Positions 42,801 through 52,728 of a stretch of 64,000 bases of DNA are shown here, one piece after another. The notes under the pieces were generated by a model. It saw nothing but the letters and a program-made list of their open reading frames with translations. It searched no databases and was not told where the DNA came from. How positions within the stretch are numbered: the stretch's first letter is position 1; each line of letters opens with the position of its first letter. Location: the NCBI GenBank assembly GCA_021014325.1, contig CM037474.1:5212488-5276487 (forward strand), given 5' to 3'. This DNA comes from Plazaster borealis (lineage: Eukaryota > Echinodermata > Asteroidea > Forcipulatida > Labidiasteridae). The position numbers and the translations under genes are program-made.

Positions 42801-43546
42801 TTAGTTATTAAAGTATGACGAGCGACGTTTTCTAAAGTGAAGCTTCACGATCACCTTACCACTGACGAATGGAATAGACCGCCCTGTATCGTCCCTTATA
42901 TCCATTTCAATCATATCCACCAGTTTTTGTTTCAACGGAATATAATGTGGAGTGTCGTACGATTTGGTGATTGTTTCTCCCGGCTCTCCTTCCACGTTTA
43001 CACGTAACAGGGGCGCCTCGTATCACCCACGACGTGATGATCAATAATGTTGGTGTACAGAAACATGGAGTGAAATCGATTGATGTCCACAACTCGAGAT
43101 CCCTTTTGGACGCCTGTAATGATACATTCATTCGTATCAAAACCAAGGAGTTCGTTCAGTGGCTTGTACAAGATCACCATAACGTTGGGTTTTGTCTTGA
43201 TCACAATTTTTGGTTAAATTTATTGTATTTCATACTGACGAGTCCATCGTGGTCAATAGGTGGTTTAATATTCTCCAACATTTCCTCCGGGCTTGGATAA
43301 TACCCGGGAGGAATGTGGTGTTCGTGTGCACCACCCGATTCATCTCCACCCGTACACCCATACATGTTCTTTGTGTCTATGACATTAAACCAGCGGTGTG
43401 GATAACTAAACTCTGCCAATCCTACTTCCCAGTCACCCTTAAACACGAGGGGTGTGGGTAAATTTACATAGAAGTGGGTCAATGTGTTGTTTGGATGGGT
43501 ATCCATGGAGCTGTTACTCGAGAGTGACGTAGAATGAGTCCGCCAT
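42801..43546 (-). pseudogene. Penton/minor capsid protein (PX), three frame breaks
   Basis: Conserved Polinton minor-capsid blocks appear in order across four frame segments: MADSFYVTL at 43546; WEVGLAEFSYPHRWFNVIDT and IPPGYYPSPEEMLENI up to 43201; NVMVILYKPLNELLGFD, SRVVDINRFHSMFLYTNI; then GETITKSYDTPHYIPLKQKL and GRSIPFVSGKVIVKLHFR to 42801. The frame changes fall near 43525, near 43205 (an A run) and near 43000. Total about 248 codons. Forms the vertex single-jelly-roll protein in Polinton-type capsids. Contains one PPGY, a PPxY-type word. Confidence 0.87.
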
Positions 43547-43593
43547 GATGGAGTTTCAAACCATCGCTTGAATATCAGTCGACACGGAATGGA

Positions 43594-43603
43594 CTTTATA
43601 AGG
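43594..43603 (-). promoter_or_regulatory. TATA box for the penton gene, overlapping integrase stop
   Basis: CCTTATAAAG on minus. The TAA inside it (43596-43598) is the integrase stop codon. The penton ATG is about 48 bases downstream. Confidence 0.6.
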
Positions 43604-44841
43604 TATGTACTCTATTCACCCAGGAATTGAAATTGCTGGGGTAGCCGAGCCACTTGACGAGGTGCTGCGTCCTTCCACGCCGCTTTCTAGTTTCTAGAAC
43701 TTTCTCCACCTGATAAACGTCATCCATTTTAATTACCGCTTGTAATTCTTGTTCGTAGAACGTTCCTTCTATTTCTTCACCGTCATAGTCCTTCACCCTG
43801 TACACGGGAGGATGTCGAGGAACTTGAGCGCTGACGGTAAAGAGCTCAGTGGTCCAGTTTGGAAAGTAGCCCTTTTGAAATGGTCTGGTTGTCATAGCGA
43901 TACGGACCGTGTCTCCAACGTTAAACTTAAATTTAGCTCGGCTTGTAGGTCCGACATCCGAACCGTATAATGTCCGCCATACTTCATCCGCATTATGAAT
44001 GGTCACGGATGCGGGAGTTGTCTTGATACTTCGATGATAGGAGTGATTGTATGCGGAAAGTAACTTTGGTAAGACTTTCAAGTAGATGTGTGTATTGTTA
44101 GCCGTAAAATACTTCCACATTTTGGTCTTGAGGGTTCTATTGAATCGCTCAACCACACTAGCTTTGGTTTCGTTTTGAGTTGTAAAAAGCGAATGTTTTC
44201 CGTTTTCAACAACTTCTGGAAGTTTTTGTTGATAAATTCTTTACCCTTGTCTGTCTGAAGGAGGTGTGGCTTACGCCCACTAGTTAGTATTTCTTTAAAT
44301 CCAGCTATGATTGCCGGTCCAGACTTGTTCTTGAGAGGGACTGCCCAAGCGCACTTTGATAACACGTCGATGCACGTCAACAGAAACTTAACACCTTTAT
44401 TGTATTCGGACAATGATGACATATCGACCAGATCGGCTTGCCATTGTTGATCAATTCCATTTACCGTTACTCTGTTCCGCTCAAAGTGTTTATAACTCGG
44501 TTTGTGTAGTGTGTATGTGGGTTGTTTACTCAACCATACTTTGATCTCTTTTCTGTTCAGCCCGACTCCATCTTTTTGGCAGCTTTGTAAATACTTTCTA
44601 CACCACCAAACCGGCGGGTGCTGGGGTCGTAAAATACCTTCTTTAGGTACCCTCCGCCACTTCCATCGGTAAAGTCGGAACTTTCGATAACCAATGAACT
44701 GTTACAGCAGACAGATACACATCGGACTTTCTTTAAAATATTTCTAAATCCACAATCTGACTTAGGGGACAACACTCCATGATAGTTGCTACTCTCAAAA
44801 TGATTGTGTAACGGGAGTGTGTGTCTTAATATGGAGTCCAT
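43596..44841 (-). pseudogene. Retroviral-type integrase with C-terminal chromodomain, frame-broken
   Basis: The N-terminal part (FYDPSTRRFGGVESIYKAAK, 44557-44670) precedes LSKQPTYTLHKPSYKHF and the catalytic core. Acidic residues lie in WQADLVDM, LLQTDKGKEF and VVERFNRTLK, the DDE triad of rve integrases. After KFNVGDTVRIA (an SH3-like segment) comes a chromodomain, VYQVEKVLETR ... HLVKWLGYPSNFNSWV, as in other Polinton integrases, which may steer insertion by reading histone marks. Frame changes occur near 44560 and near 44165-44190, the second just before the last catalytic residue. The true start is uncertain: ATG 44841 begins a stretch I do not recognise, and ATG near 44675 is an alternative. 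Confidence 0.85.
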
Positions 44842-45285
44842 TTCGGTTTAGAAACGCTGGGTCTTTTGCCCTTTCTACGTGTGCTTCTCCTTATAGGAGT
44901 GATGGGGAGATGGGAAGCCTCAGCGAATAGTCGGGTAGTCCATAATCCTCTTCCCGGTTCCTCATTCAGGGAACTTTAATATTGGTGGGTTTTGTTGGAA
45001 GCTCATGCTTCAGCTTGGTTGGAGCGTCCGTGATATCATTGTCCATTTTCATAGTCATCGTTAAGGGGGCCATCCTCTGCTTATTTAACTCCATGTACCG
45101 TTGAAGAGTCTGGTTGTAAAGCTTGATTTTCTGGTCGTCAGTTAGATCTTGTCTTTCAAGTAGTTTCATCTCATCATCTATACTATGTACCACGCGGTCG
45201 TAGGTGTCTGTTCTATACGCCTCGCTGATTGAAGTTTGGTCAGAGTCTCCTGCGGGACAAGTATCATTTTCTTGGCGTACTCCAT
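44826..45285 (-). pseudogene. Conserved Polinton ORF starting MEYAKKMILVPQE, frame-broken
   Basis: ATG at 45285, MEYAKKMILVPQETLTKLQ. A different frame carries the helical segment SIDDEMKLLERQDLTDDQK / IKLYNQTLQRYMELNKQRM. Near the end, a third frame gives PIRRSTRRKGKRPSVSK and ends PKWTPY before a TAA at 44826-44828. I have the impression of similar small proteins next to the ATPase and integrase of other invertebrate Polintons, but know no function. At least two frame changes. Confidence 0.55.
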
Positions 45286-45293
45286 ATTTACTT

Positions 45294-45608
45294 AAACAAA
45301 AGTCCACCTAAAGCACTTAACACTGAGTAAGTAGAGCTCCAAGAAATCCACCCTTTTGACTGAGAGTTTTCTTTTTCTTCTGGGTGCTAATTTTTTATTG
45401 GTAAGAGTCCTAAGGTGATGTTTATACTTTTTAAGTTTCTTCTTGTCGGCTGGTTTCAAAGGTACATTACCATTCAGGACGTTGAGGGCGCACTCACATA
45501 GACATTTCATAAATTCGTTGTTAGCCCCTTGAATTATACCATGACGTTGTTTGTGGGTTCCCTTAACCAGCACGTGGAGATAGGGAGCGTGCTTATGCAG
45601 TCGTTCAT
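45294..45608 (-). pseudogene. Small basic Polinton ORF (ECALNVLNGNV type), frame-broken
   Basis: Key stretch LNVLNGNVPLKPADKKKLKK, then YKHHLRTLTNKKLAPRRKRK, with a KGTHKQRHGII segment before it. Highly basic, about 105 aa. The likely ATG is at 45608, with a one-base shift a few codons later; another shift near 45330 separates the body from a hydrophobic LSALGGLLF end. A companion of the MEYAKK gene, which starts a few bases after it. Function unknown. Confidence 0.55.
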
Positions 45609-45640
45609 CTTCAAATGATTTGTTTATCAACAAACAGTCC

Positions 45641-45649
45641 TTATTTATA
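45641..45649 (-). promoter_or_regulatory. TATA box overlapping the ATPase stop codon
   Basis: TATAAATAA on minus: the last three bases (45641-45643) are the ATPase stop. The next ATG (45608) is 33 bases downstream, implying a very short leader. Confidence 0.6.
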
Positions 45650-46381
45650 CCTTAGGTACATATACGATTGAAATTCACCCCTAAATATATTTGTTCGGAG
45701 TCGCATCTCTTCGGAAGTTGTCGGCTTTAGATCTATAAAGAGGTAAGCGTAGGGGTTTAGGGTAGCATCTCGGTAAGCTTCTACCAAGAATTTAGATTTA
45801 TTGGGATACATCTGTTTAGCGAGATGATTGATTTGTGAAGCGTCTCTAGGATTTTTGAATAGAACCATGTAGTGGGAATTCAGGCTTATTGTTCTCATTT
45901 CCTTCCCTTGATAGAAAAGATTTTGTAATATCAAAATAACAGAAAGGTTTCTATGATGACTACCCTTAGTAAATAGTTCAGATACTTTTTATTGTTGCCC
46001 GATTCTGACATAAGATCATCTATTACAATAACATTTCTTTGCGTGCGATCCAATGACTCAAGTAAGTCAGGGGATGCCATCAACAAATCGTATCTCAGGA
46101 AACAGACTAGAAATATGGTCATAAACATTTTGATATTCTAGGTAACACAAAATAATATTATAAGGTGGAGTGTCTATTATACGTTTAGAAGTAAACTGAC
46201 GCTTGGTAAAATAGTCTTGCCAGACCCCGCCGGACCAGAGATGACACAAGTAAAGGGATGTTGAAGTGCCACGTCCATTTGGGTAAATGACTGGAACTTT
46301 GTGATGTCGGGACCTTTTAAGTAAAATTTTATCAATGTAATTTAAATCCTTTAGATGAAAAGAATAAATAAACAAGGACAC
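45641..46381 (-). pseudogene. A32/FtsK-like genome packaging ATPase, frame-broken
   Basis: Walker A GPAGSGKT lies near 46215-46240, and Walker B NVIVIDDLMSESGNNKKYL near 45975-46040, each in a different frame. The C-terminal part, NSHYMVLFKNPRDASQINHL, QMYPNKSKFLVEAYRDAT, is typical of Polinton packaging ATPases. The upstream part runs back to about 46381 (LNYIDKILLK). At least three frame changes. The protein would pump element DNA into the capsid. Ends in the TATA box of the next gene. Confidence 0.85.
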
Positions 46382-46475
46382 AAGGAAACAAGTTGACTAG
46401 TTCTGTGTTCATTTCTATTTTGTTTTGTTTATTTAATTATTTTCCTTCTACTGACATCGGTGTTTCTTTAACCAG

Positions 46476-46530
<55 letters not shown>

Positions 46531-47147
46531 AATAAATAAATACAAAAATTAAAAAAAAAATAATAATAATAATAATTCAGCAAATGAATCAATTAAAACA
46601 CAAATAAAGAATGAAATGAAAAAAAAAAATCAATCAATCAATAGTTAACAATAACATAAACAAATATGGTGTTTTAAGACGGATACCCATTTTGTTTAAA
46701 GATAGTAAACAATTTAATGTTTTGGGATGGGTTTTTTTTTTCTTCTTTTTTTTTTGGTGGGGGTTGTTGTTGTTGTTGTTGTTGTTGACTTTTTTTCAGG
46801 ATATACCACCAGCTTACTAATGTGTCAAAAATTTGCAATTTTTTTAAAATATTTTTTATAACAACAGTCGCAACTTCCAGAATGCAACTTTCTTCATGAA
46901 TAAAGAAATCGTTTTCATTTTAGTGGCTGAAATTAAACCATCCGATTGTGTAAAGTTTTCAAATCAGCAGTTTATATAAGAAGCTCAAATTTCAACAACA
47001 ACAATTTTTATACCACCGAGTTTTGGCTACTGCGCAGATTCGTCGCTTTGTAAAAACTTCAATTTATTTTATTTTTTTGTTTGAGTTTTGTTTTGTGTTT
47101 CGTGAAAAAACAGCTTAAAGTTCGTTTTTATGTGCTCAGGATAATGT
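46382..47147. other. AT-rich spacer with a 53-base A run
   Basis: A homopolymer of 53 A at 46476-46528, (AATA)n, (GTT)n near 46760. No reading frame. It separates the ATPase from the polymerase and probably holds the polymerase 3' end. Confidence 0.6.
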
Positions 47148-50100
47148 TTAAATGTCCAGATAGGTAGTTGACACGCCGTCTTCAGCCACCTTCCTCTTCG
47201 GATAGAAGTAAGTGAAGGCACTTTTCACTTGATTGTATGTAAACATGGAGGCACCCTTCATTCTAAATCCTCGGTTGACTCCTTCTCCGGGTTGACGCGA
47301 CTGCAGGACGTCGAGGTACTTTTCCTTGGTAATGTCATTGTTGCGCTTATTCAGTCCTTTGCAGCTCACTTTTGACGTTTGTCCATAACAATAGTAGGAT
47401 TTACTACACAGAGCTACGATGCCAGCGCCTTCCCATTCAATCTTGAATAATCCCGGTGTACGCTTGTCATAGGCACGGTGTTCTGCTGTATCCTCCCTCG
47501 GGAACCAGTTGCTCTTTTCGCGTTGATATTCAGCAGTCATGTGGGGCTTGACGATGGTCTCTATACTTTCTCCGGAGATAGCGATGTAAGCAGAATCTGT
47601 ATCCATTTCGCAGAGTTGGAAATCGGACTTGTCAATGTATTTTACGAGGAAGTCGTAATAAAACTCTAACATTCGGAGCTTTGCGTACTGATAGACGAAA
47701 AACCCTATCTGGATTGGTAAGTTCAAGTTGATTGATTTCTTTGCAAGTTCAACTTCATAGAGACCACTCTCATCAAGTTCACACAAGCTACGGAATTGGG
47801 GCTTGTTCACGTAGCGAGAGGCGTCTTTGTGACTGGTGCAAACTTTAATCAGCCTGTGGGTCTCCTGATTTGTAACCGTCTTGCCGTAGGCTGAGTTACC
47901 CAGCAACTTCATGGTGTCTGCCAAGATCGCCTTGGTTGGGTCGCTATCTCCAGATCGTCGAGCGTCGCTCACAGAGTCACCAAATTGTTTGAAACATGAG
48001 TTCCGTCCATACTGGACGCACTGATAAACCTCGGTTACCAGTAGACCATGGGCCATGTACCATATTAACAGGGGCGTTGCAAGAAGTATGCGTGAGCCGC
48101 ACATACTACCGATGAGACTACGGCGGGGTTTGCCCATGATTTTGTGCTCTTCCGCAAATTGACGCATGTGTTCGCCGATATCTTCCCGGCGTATGTCGAT
48201 GTTCTTGAAGATGGGGGGCATTTCGGCAAAGTGTTCGGCCATGGCAGGGGGTACTTTGATGTCACACTCGACCAACCCGAAAAGTGACCCGTCTCTCACA
48301 GCCTGCAATATTTGATCCCGTGTCATGTGTTGTCTGTTGTAATGCGGAAGTCTGATGGACTGCACATACTCTTGGACATCTCGATTGGTTGAAAGAGTAC
48401 TAAGCCATTCACACTCCCACATCTCCACCAGATTGTAGCCCTGATCGCGGATGTAACTGGATATTTCTTCTGTCTTTTGAAAGATCTGCTCCCTGGTTAG
48501 CCCTCGCCGCTCATCGAAGTCAGAGAGGTTGTTCGGACATTGGTGACCGTGCCAGTAGCAACCTTGGAATTGGTATACAGTGTTCGTTGCCTGACTGTAT
48601 CCATCGACTGGAATGTTTCTTGTTCCGATTCGCTTTTCGGTGTTGTTGTACTGGTGACGAATGTGAATGTCCTGAGACACCATTATCCACTGCAGCCATT
48701 CTCGGGCCATCTCGCCGTACTGGTGACTCCTCGTTGGCTTAAAGTCATTGTCTCGTTTCCGTCTCACGAAGGTGCCGGTAGGCATATCCTGCATTAGCGA
48801 CCACAAGTACAAAGCATTTGCATCAAATCCAACAATTTTTTGACACAGTTTCTCACCTCCACGAATATATGTCTTGTCTTGTTCGTGATGGCGGTGAAAA
48901 ACAATTGACGGCCCTCCAACGATGTTGTGTCTCATGAGATGGTACAAGTCCTTGTTCTTATTTTCAATGAGAGAAAAGGCGATGTCTTCAGGCAAAGTTT
49001 GAAAGAGGTACTTCAGTGATAATCCCGGGACTGAGATTGCCGTCTTGAACATGTCGAGATGTCTTTCTCGGTAAAATGTGAACATTTTCTCGGTTGCATC
49101 GATAAACGGTACAACGTCCAAGTTATTATACCAGACGAGGAAGTCACGGAAGGACGTCATATTGTTTTCCCGCCAGATTTGTTTGCAGAGCTCATACTCT
49201 GCTGCCGAGATATTACCCCCCTTCAAATTACTGTAGAACGCTTCATGTGGAGGAAGTTCAGGGTTATCAAGTTTGTCTAGGCTTGTCACCCATTCGTATG
49301 GGAAGAAGCCCTTGGTTGCAGTGCACTCATAGGCTTTGAGAAATTTCTCATAACTGTAGCCAGGTGCCAAGTAGTTCGAGATGTCGAGGAATTTCAGCAT
49401 GTTTGTTGCCATACTCATATAAGACCCGGTCTTTTTAATGATGTGAGTAAAGCTGTCGCCCGCAGCCTTCAGTTCAGCGTATAGGTGCTTTCTAATTACA
49501 TTTAGATCATATCTCCCGCTGTTGAAACCAAGAACGGGTAACTGTCCCATGTATTCTACAAGTTCTTTCTTTAAACGTTGTGCCGGTTTTTGTCTACGTG
49601 TCTTCTTTCCTGTGTCCTCTTCCATCTCGCTCTCACTAGCACTCCCTTCCTCGTCGGTGTCGTTTTCTTGGTCAATCTCCTCGTTCTGTAAATTGATCAG
49701 CTCGTCAATCTGCGTCATCACATCCGTGAAGGTGTCTTTAACGAGGACCTCAGCTGCTCGGCTGATGTCGTGCAAGTAGTTGACCATTTGTGAGACGAGC
49801 TGACGCGGATCTCCTTCAGATACATAGCATTTTGCGTCTTCAAAGTTGGGGACATTGCTAGCAATGCTGACGCTAAGCAACTCGTGGCGCTTTTCCCATG
49901 TGAGCTTGTTGTTACGGCCTTCACTTAACTCTTCTTCTTCCTCTTCAAAGTAACATTCATAATCAAACGTTGCCCGGTAAGGGTAAAATTTGAGCTCTTC
50001 TTCAACGGCAATTCCCTGCTCCATCAGTTTATCAAAGATTGTAGGAGGAATATGGAATATTCCTCCCGGAAACTTATGTTTCACAGTGACATCACAAATC

Positions 50101-51701
50101 TGCTGGTGCCGCCGCTGACCGAAGGACGTGTTAAACACAACACCACACTTCGAACAAGGGTAGGTTCTACTGTATTTGTGCGTGTCATGAATATAACAAA
50201 AGTGTCCGTCAATTAGATTTAGAAGCATCTCATTGTCGTAGCTGCAATGTGATCTTCTGATGAGCTTTGCAAATGTTTGCGGTCGGAGGGGAGGTTCGCC
50301 GTCATCATTTAGTTCATTCACTAATTCATACACATGAATCTTAACTTGGAATATTTGTTCCAGCGTTGTTAGGTCCTCTATGGTCACCCCCTTGCTGGAT
50401 CTTTTACCCGTCCTGGCCTCGTACACACTGGCTAAGTGTTTGGTTGGTCGCTCCAGAAACTCCAGCGCTGCACCATGTTTCAAGGCCAGGCATCGGAAAA
50501 AGCATAAATTATCGTCATATCTGCGGCCGGTGTGACGATTGGCGACAAGGCTGTATAGACCATGGTTGTATCTAACGTGATTAGGAAGTTCCTCTGGTGG
50601 TGCCCCGATAAATAACTGCGTCATCTTATAAACGTAAACAGACAGGTTGGTGACAGCAGCTACCGTCCACTTACTGTCTGGACGTTTTCGCCGCAGGATT
50701 TCAAGCACGTCCAGATCTGCAAACCTGCCGATGAACTCCTCGAAATCTGCCTGCGATCCGACAACAACGGGATCAGAGAAAAAACCCGCGTTGTTGCTGC
50801 TGGCGTGGAAATAGCGCAAGTCACCATTTTCCGTGTGGCGAAGGACGAAGCCGAATGAAACGTTTATTTTCACTCTGCAGTTCAGTTTGTAAAATATGCT
50901 TTTCAGCAGGGCTCTGTCTAAATCAACTTTCTGTCCTACCAGTCGAATGTTGTAGGTGTCCAGTACGCGTCCGGGTAAATGGTGGGTTCGAATGCTTCTC
51001 CAATTATCTCTCTGTACTTTCTCTATACCGGACAGGTCGCTCTCAGAATTGGGACATTCCACAGGATCCTCCTGCAGTTCATCATCGTCAGATGGTGGTT
51101 CTTCTGGCTGAGGCATTGATTGAATTGGATGAATTGCTCGAACCACCGTGTCACCCTCATGCTTTAATTTGTAGTGTCGCCGCATGGAGTAGGGTCGTGC
51201 AAACACCTTGCCACATTTTGGGCAGCGGCGCGGGTCCAAGGGGGAAAGCTGATGTTCAGTGGAGGGAGTCACTTCGGTGGAGGGAGTCACTTGGTCGTGA
51301 CAAGAAGTGGATGGCTGGTCCCAATTTAAAGGTGTTGTTGATTGTATCCGTTGATGCGAGGTCTGCTTATGTCGCCTTAGCAAGTCGAAACTTGTAAAAG
51401 TCAAACCGCACTTTGAGCAGGGAACTCTCTTTTTCATCAAACGGCCAGTTACATGGGGTCGAGGTGGTGGACTCTTCTTAGACGGGGACCGAGGTTTTGT
51501 ATTGTTATTGGTCCGATGGACGTGTTCATGTCGTCTCATGACGTCCAAACGTTGAAATTGTCTTCCGCAGGTTGGACAGGCGATGGGTTTGGGTTTGGTG
51601 TGTACCCGCTGATGACGACGGAGTGCAAATCTTCGACTGAATGACTTGTTACAAGTTGAACACTCATAACGACGGCCAGGCTTCGTCATACCAGTACCAG
51701 T
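47148..51701 (-). CDS. Protein-primed DNA polymerase B, main exon, with zinc fingers
   Basis: Open for 1,517 codons without a break (1,513 from the ATG at 51689). Numbering from that Met: C2H2 fingers at 10-30, 38-58, 91-112 and 156-177; a fifth, C2HC-type, at 512-532. DDNLCFFRCLAL (392-403) with a later GHFCYIHD resembles a Cys/His pair of OTU-like folds (tentative). Exonuclease motifs FDYE (575), FNSGRYDLN (722) and YNNLD (854); polymerase motif A FDANALY (955), motif B KLLGNSAYG (1261), motif C MDTDS (1362) and the late KSYYCYG (1430). A GCYWHGHQCP block (1043-1052), common in Polinton polymerases, lies between A and B. Copies the element using a protein primer at the TIR ends. A 3' splice site (GTTTTACAG) at 51702-51710 adds four codons and links to exons upstream. 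Confidence 0.95.
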   Translation of the reverse strand, partial: TGTGMTKPGRRYECSTCNKSFSRRFALRRHQRVHTKPKPIACPTCGRQFQRLDVMRRHEHVHRTNNNTKPRSPSKKSPPPRPHVTGRLMKKRVPCSKCGLTFTSFDLLRRHKQTSHQRIQSTTPLNWDQPSTSCHDQVTPSTEVTPSTEHQLSPLDPRRCPKCGKVFARPYSMRRHYKLKHEGDTVVRAIHPIQSMPQPEEPPSDDDELQEDPVECPNSESDLSGIEKVQRDNWRSIRTHHLPGRVLDTYNIRLVGQKVDLDRALLKSIFYKLNCRVKINVSFGFVLRHTENGDLRYFHASSNNAGFFSDPVVVGSQADFEEFIGRFADLDVLEILRRKRPDSKWTVAAVTNLSVYVYKMTQLFIGAPPEELPNHVRYNHGLYSLVANRHTGRRYDDNLCFFRCLALKHGAALEFLERPTKHLASVYEARTGKRSSKGVTIEDLTTLEQIFQVKIHVYELVNELNDDGEPPLRPQTFAKLIRRSHCSYDNEMLLNLIDGHFCYIHDTHKYSRTYPCSKCGVVFNTSFGQRRHQQICDVTVKHKFPGGIFHIPPTIFDKLMEQGIAVEEELKFYPYRATFDYECYFEEEEEELSEGRNNKLTWEKRHELLSVSIASNVPNFEDAKCYVSEGDPRQLVSQMVNYLHDISRAAEVLVKDTFTDVMTQIDELINLQNEEIDQENDTDEEGSASESEMEEDTGKKTRRQKPAQRLKKELVEYMGQLPVLGFNSGRYDLNVIRKHLYAELKAAGDSFTHIIKKTGSYMSMATNMLKFLDISNYLAPGYSYEKFLKAYECTATKGFFPYEWVTSLDKLDNPELPPHEAFYSNLKGGNISAAEYELCKQIWRENNMTSFRDFLVWYNNLDVVPFIDATEKMFTFYRERHLDMFKTAISVPGLSLKYLFQTLPEDIAFSLIENKNKDLYHLMRHNIVGGPSIVFHRHHEQDKTYIRGGEKLCQKIVGFDANALYLWSLMQDMPTGTFVRRKRDNDFKPTRSHQYGEMAREWLQWIMVSQDIHIRHQYNNTEKRIGTRNIPVDGYSQATNTVYQFQGCYWHGHQCPNNLSDFDERRGLTREQIFQKTEEISSYIRDQGYNLVEMWECEWLSTLSTNRDVQEYVQSIRLPHYNRQHMTRDQILQAVRDGSLFGLVECDIKVPPAMAEHFAEMPPIFKNIDIRREDIGEHMRQFAEEHKIMGKPRRSLIGSMCGSRILLATPLLIWYMAHGLLVTEVYQCVQYGRNSCFKQFGDSVSDARRSGDSDPTKAILADTMKLLGNSAYGKTVTNQETHRLIKVCTSHKDASRYVNKPQFRSLCELDESGLYEVELAKKSINLNLPIQIGFFVYQYAKLRMLEFYYDFLVKYIDKSDFQLCEMDTDSAYIAISGESIETIVKPHMTAEYQREKSNWFPREDTAEHRAYDKRTPGLFKIEWEGAGIVALCSKSYYCYGQTSKVSCKGLNKRNNDITKEKYLDVLQSRQPGEGVNRGFRMKGASMFTYNQVKSAFTYFYPKRKVAEDGVSTTYLDI

Positions 51702-51965
51702 CTGTAAAACAGTAGAGTCCTGAAATTGTAATAAAAGAGATTTCCATTGTTAATTACAGACAACAGTGTTTTCATGTACAAATACAGAGACTCAGATATT
51801 GTTCAAAATTCAAATACAAACATAGATTTCACTGATTTGTTTTATCCGTGATTTTCAACCCTTAAAGAAGTTTAGCAAAAGCTGCACATTACTTTCATGG
51901 ACAAAGTAAATAATTTAAATAAAAGAAAGAAAAAACAAATCAAAACCAAACCAAACTGTACTCAC

Positions 51966-52214
51966 GTTTTTGCATGCTTCGTCTTCCAAACGTTGAACGG
52001 ATTCAAGCTGACTGGTGGTCAAGTCTGGACTTGACTGGAGTTGTCCGTGCGTCTCGTCTTCCCAATGCTGACTGGTTCCAAGTTGACTGGTGTTGAAGGC
52101 TGGACTTGACTGGACTTGTCCGTAGGCCTCGTCTTCCCACCGTTGAATGGTATCGAGCTGACTGGTGGTATAGTCTGGACTTTTCCAAGGATCTTCATAA
52201 TGGTTGTCACCTAC
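51966..52214 (-). CDS. Upstream exon 2 of the polymerase transcript (25-aa repeats)
   Basis: Eighty-three codons between a TTGGTTCTTTAG acceptor (52215-52216) and a GTGAGT donor (51960-51965), both in phase 0. Encodes three repeats of about 25 aa on the pattern SPDYTTSQLDTIQRWEDEAY then GQVQ. Phase fits exon 1 upstream and the polymerase exon downstream. The other two frames are also open, but only this frame shares its repeat with exon 1. No known domain. Confidence 0.7.
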
Positions 52215-52728
52215 CTAAAGAACCAACAAAATAATAATGTAACGTTAAAAGGTGTGCGCAACATTTAAACATGTTCACATATTATAGTTACTCAAATACT
52301 TTGGATGTTCGAAGTGATCGTTAATCCCCTATTCTCTACTTAAAATATATAGGCCTATTTTTGTTGTTTTGTTAATCGTAAGCGACCTTGTAAGAAGTAG
52401 TTGAAAATATTATTATTTTGCTTGTTTGTTGATAACTCAATCGTTTTGAAATGATGACAAAAAATAAGACTTCTTTTCCATTATTATCTCGTGACTCTGC
52501 TTACCTATTGAGCCCAAGGATTTACAGATTCATAAAAATGAAACAATTTAGTACATGTACTGAGGCGCATCAGTAAACATTTCTTCAGGTACAGTTTGGG
52601 AAAACGCAAAATTAAGTTTCCATATATTTTACAGGTAAGTTTAACCACTTTTTAACAACAAAACAAAATAAACGATAGAAGTTGATAAAGAGAAAGGATA
52701 TTGTGCAACATGATGTTTTTTTACTCAC
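52215..52728 (-). other. Predicted intron 1 of the polymerase gene
   Basis: GTGAGT ... TTCTTTAG, 514 bases, AT-rich and without coding signal. The second predicted intron is 51702-51965 (GTGAGT ... TTTTACAG, 264 bases). Confidence 0.65.

Noticed and set aside
52003..52210. Two other open frames across polymerase exon 2
   Set aside because: All three frames are open because the exon is a tandem repeat. Only one shares its repeat with exon 1 and joins both neighbours in phase.
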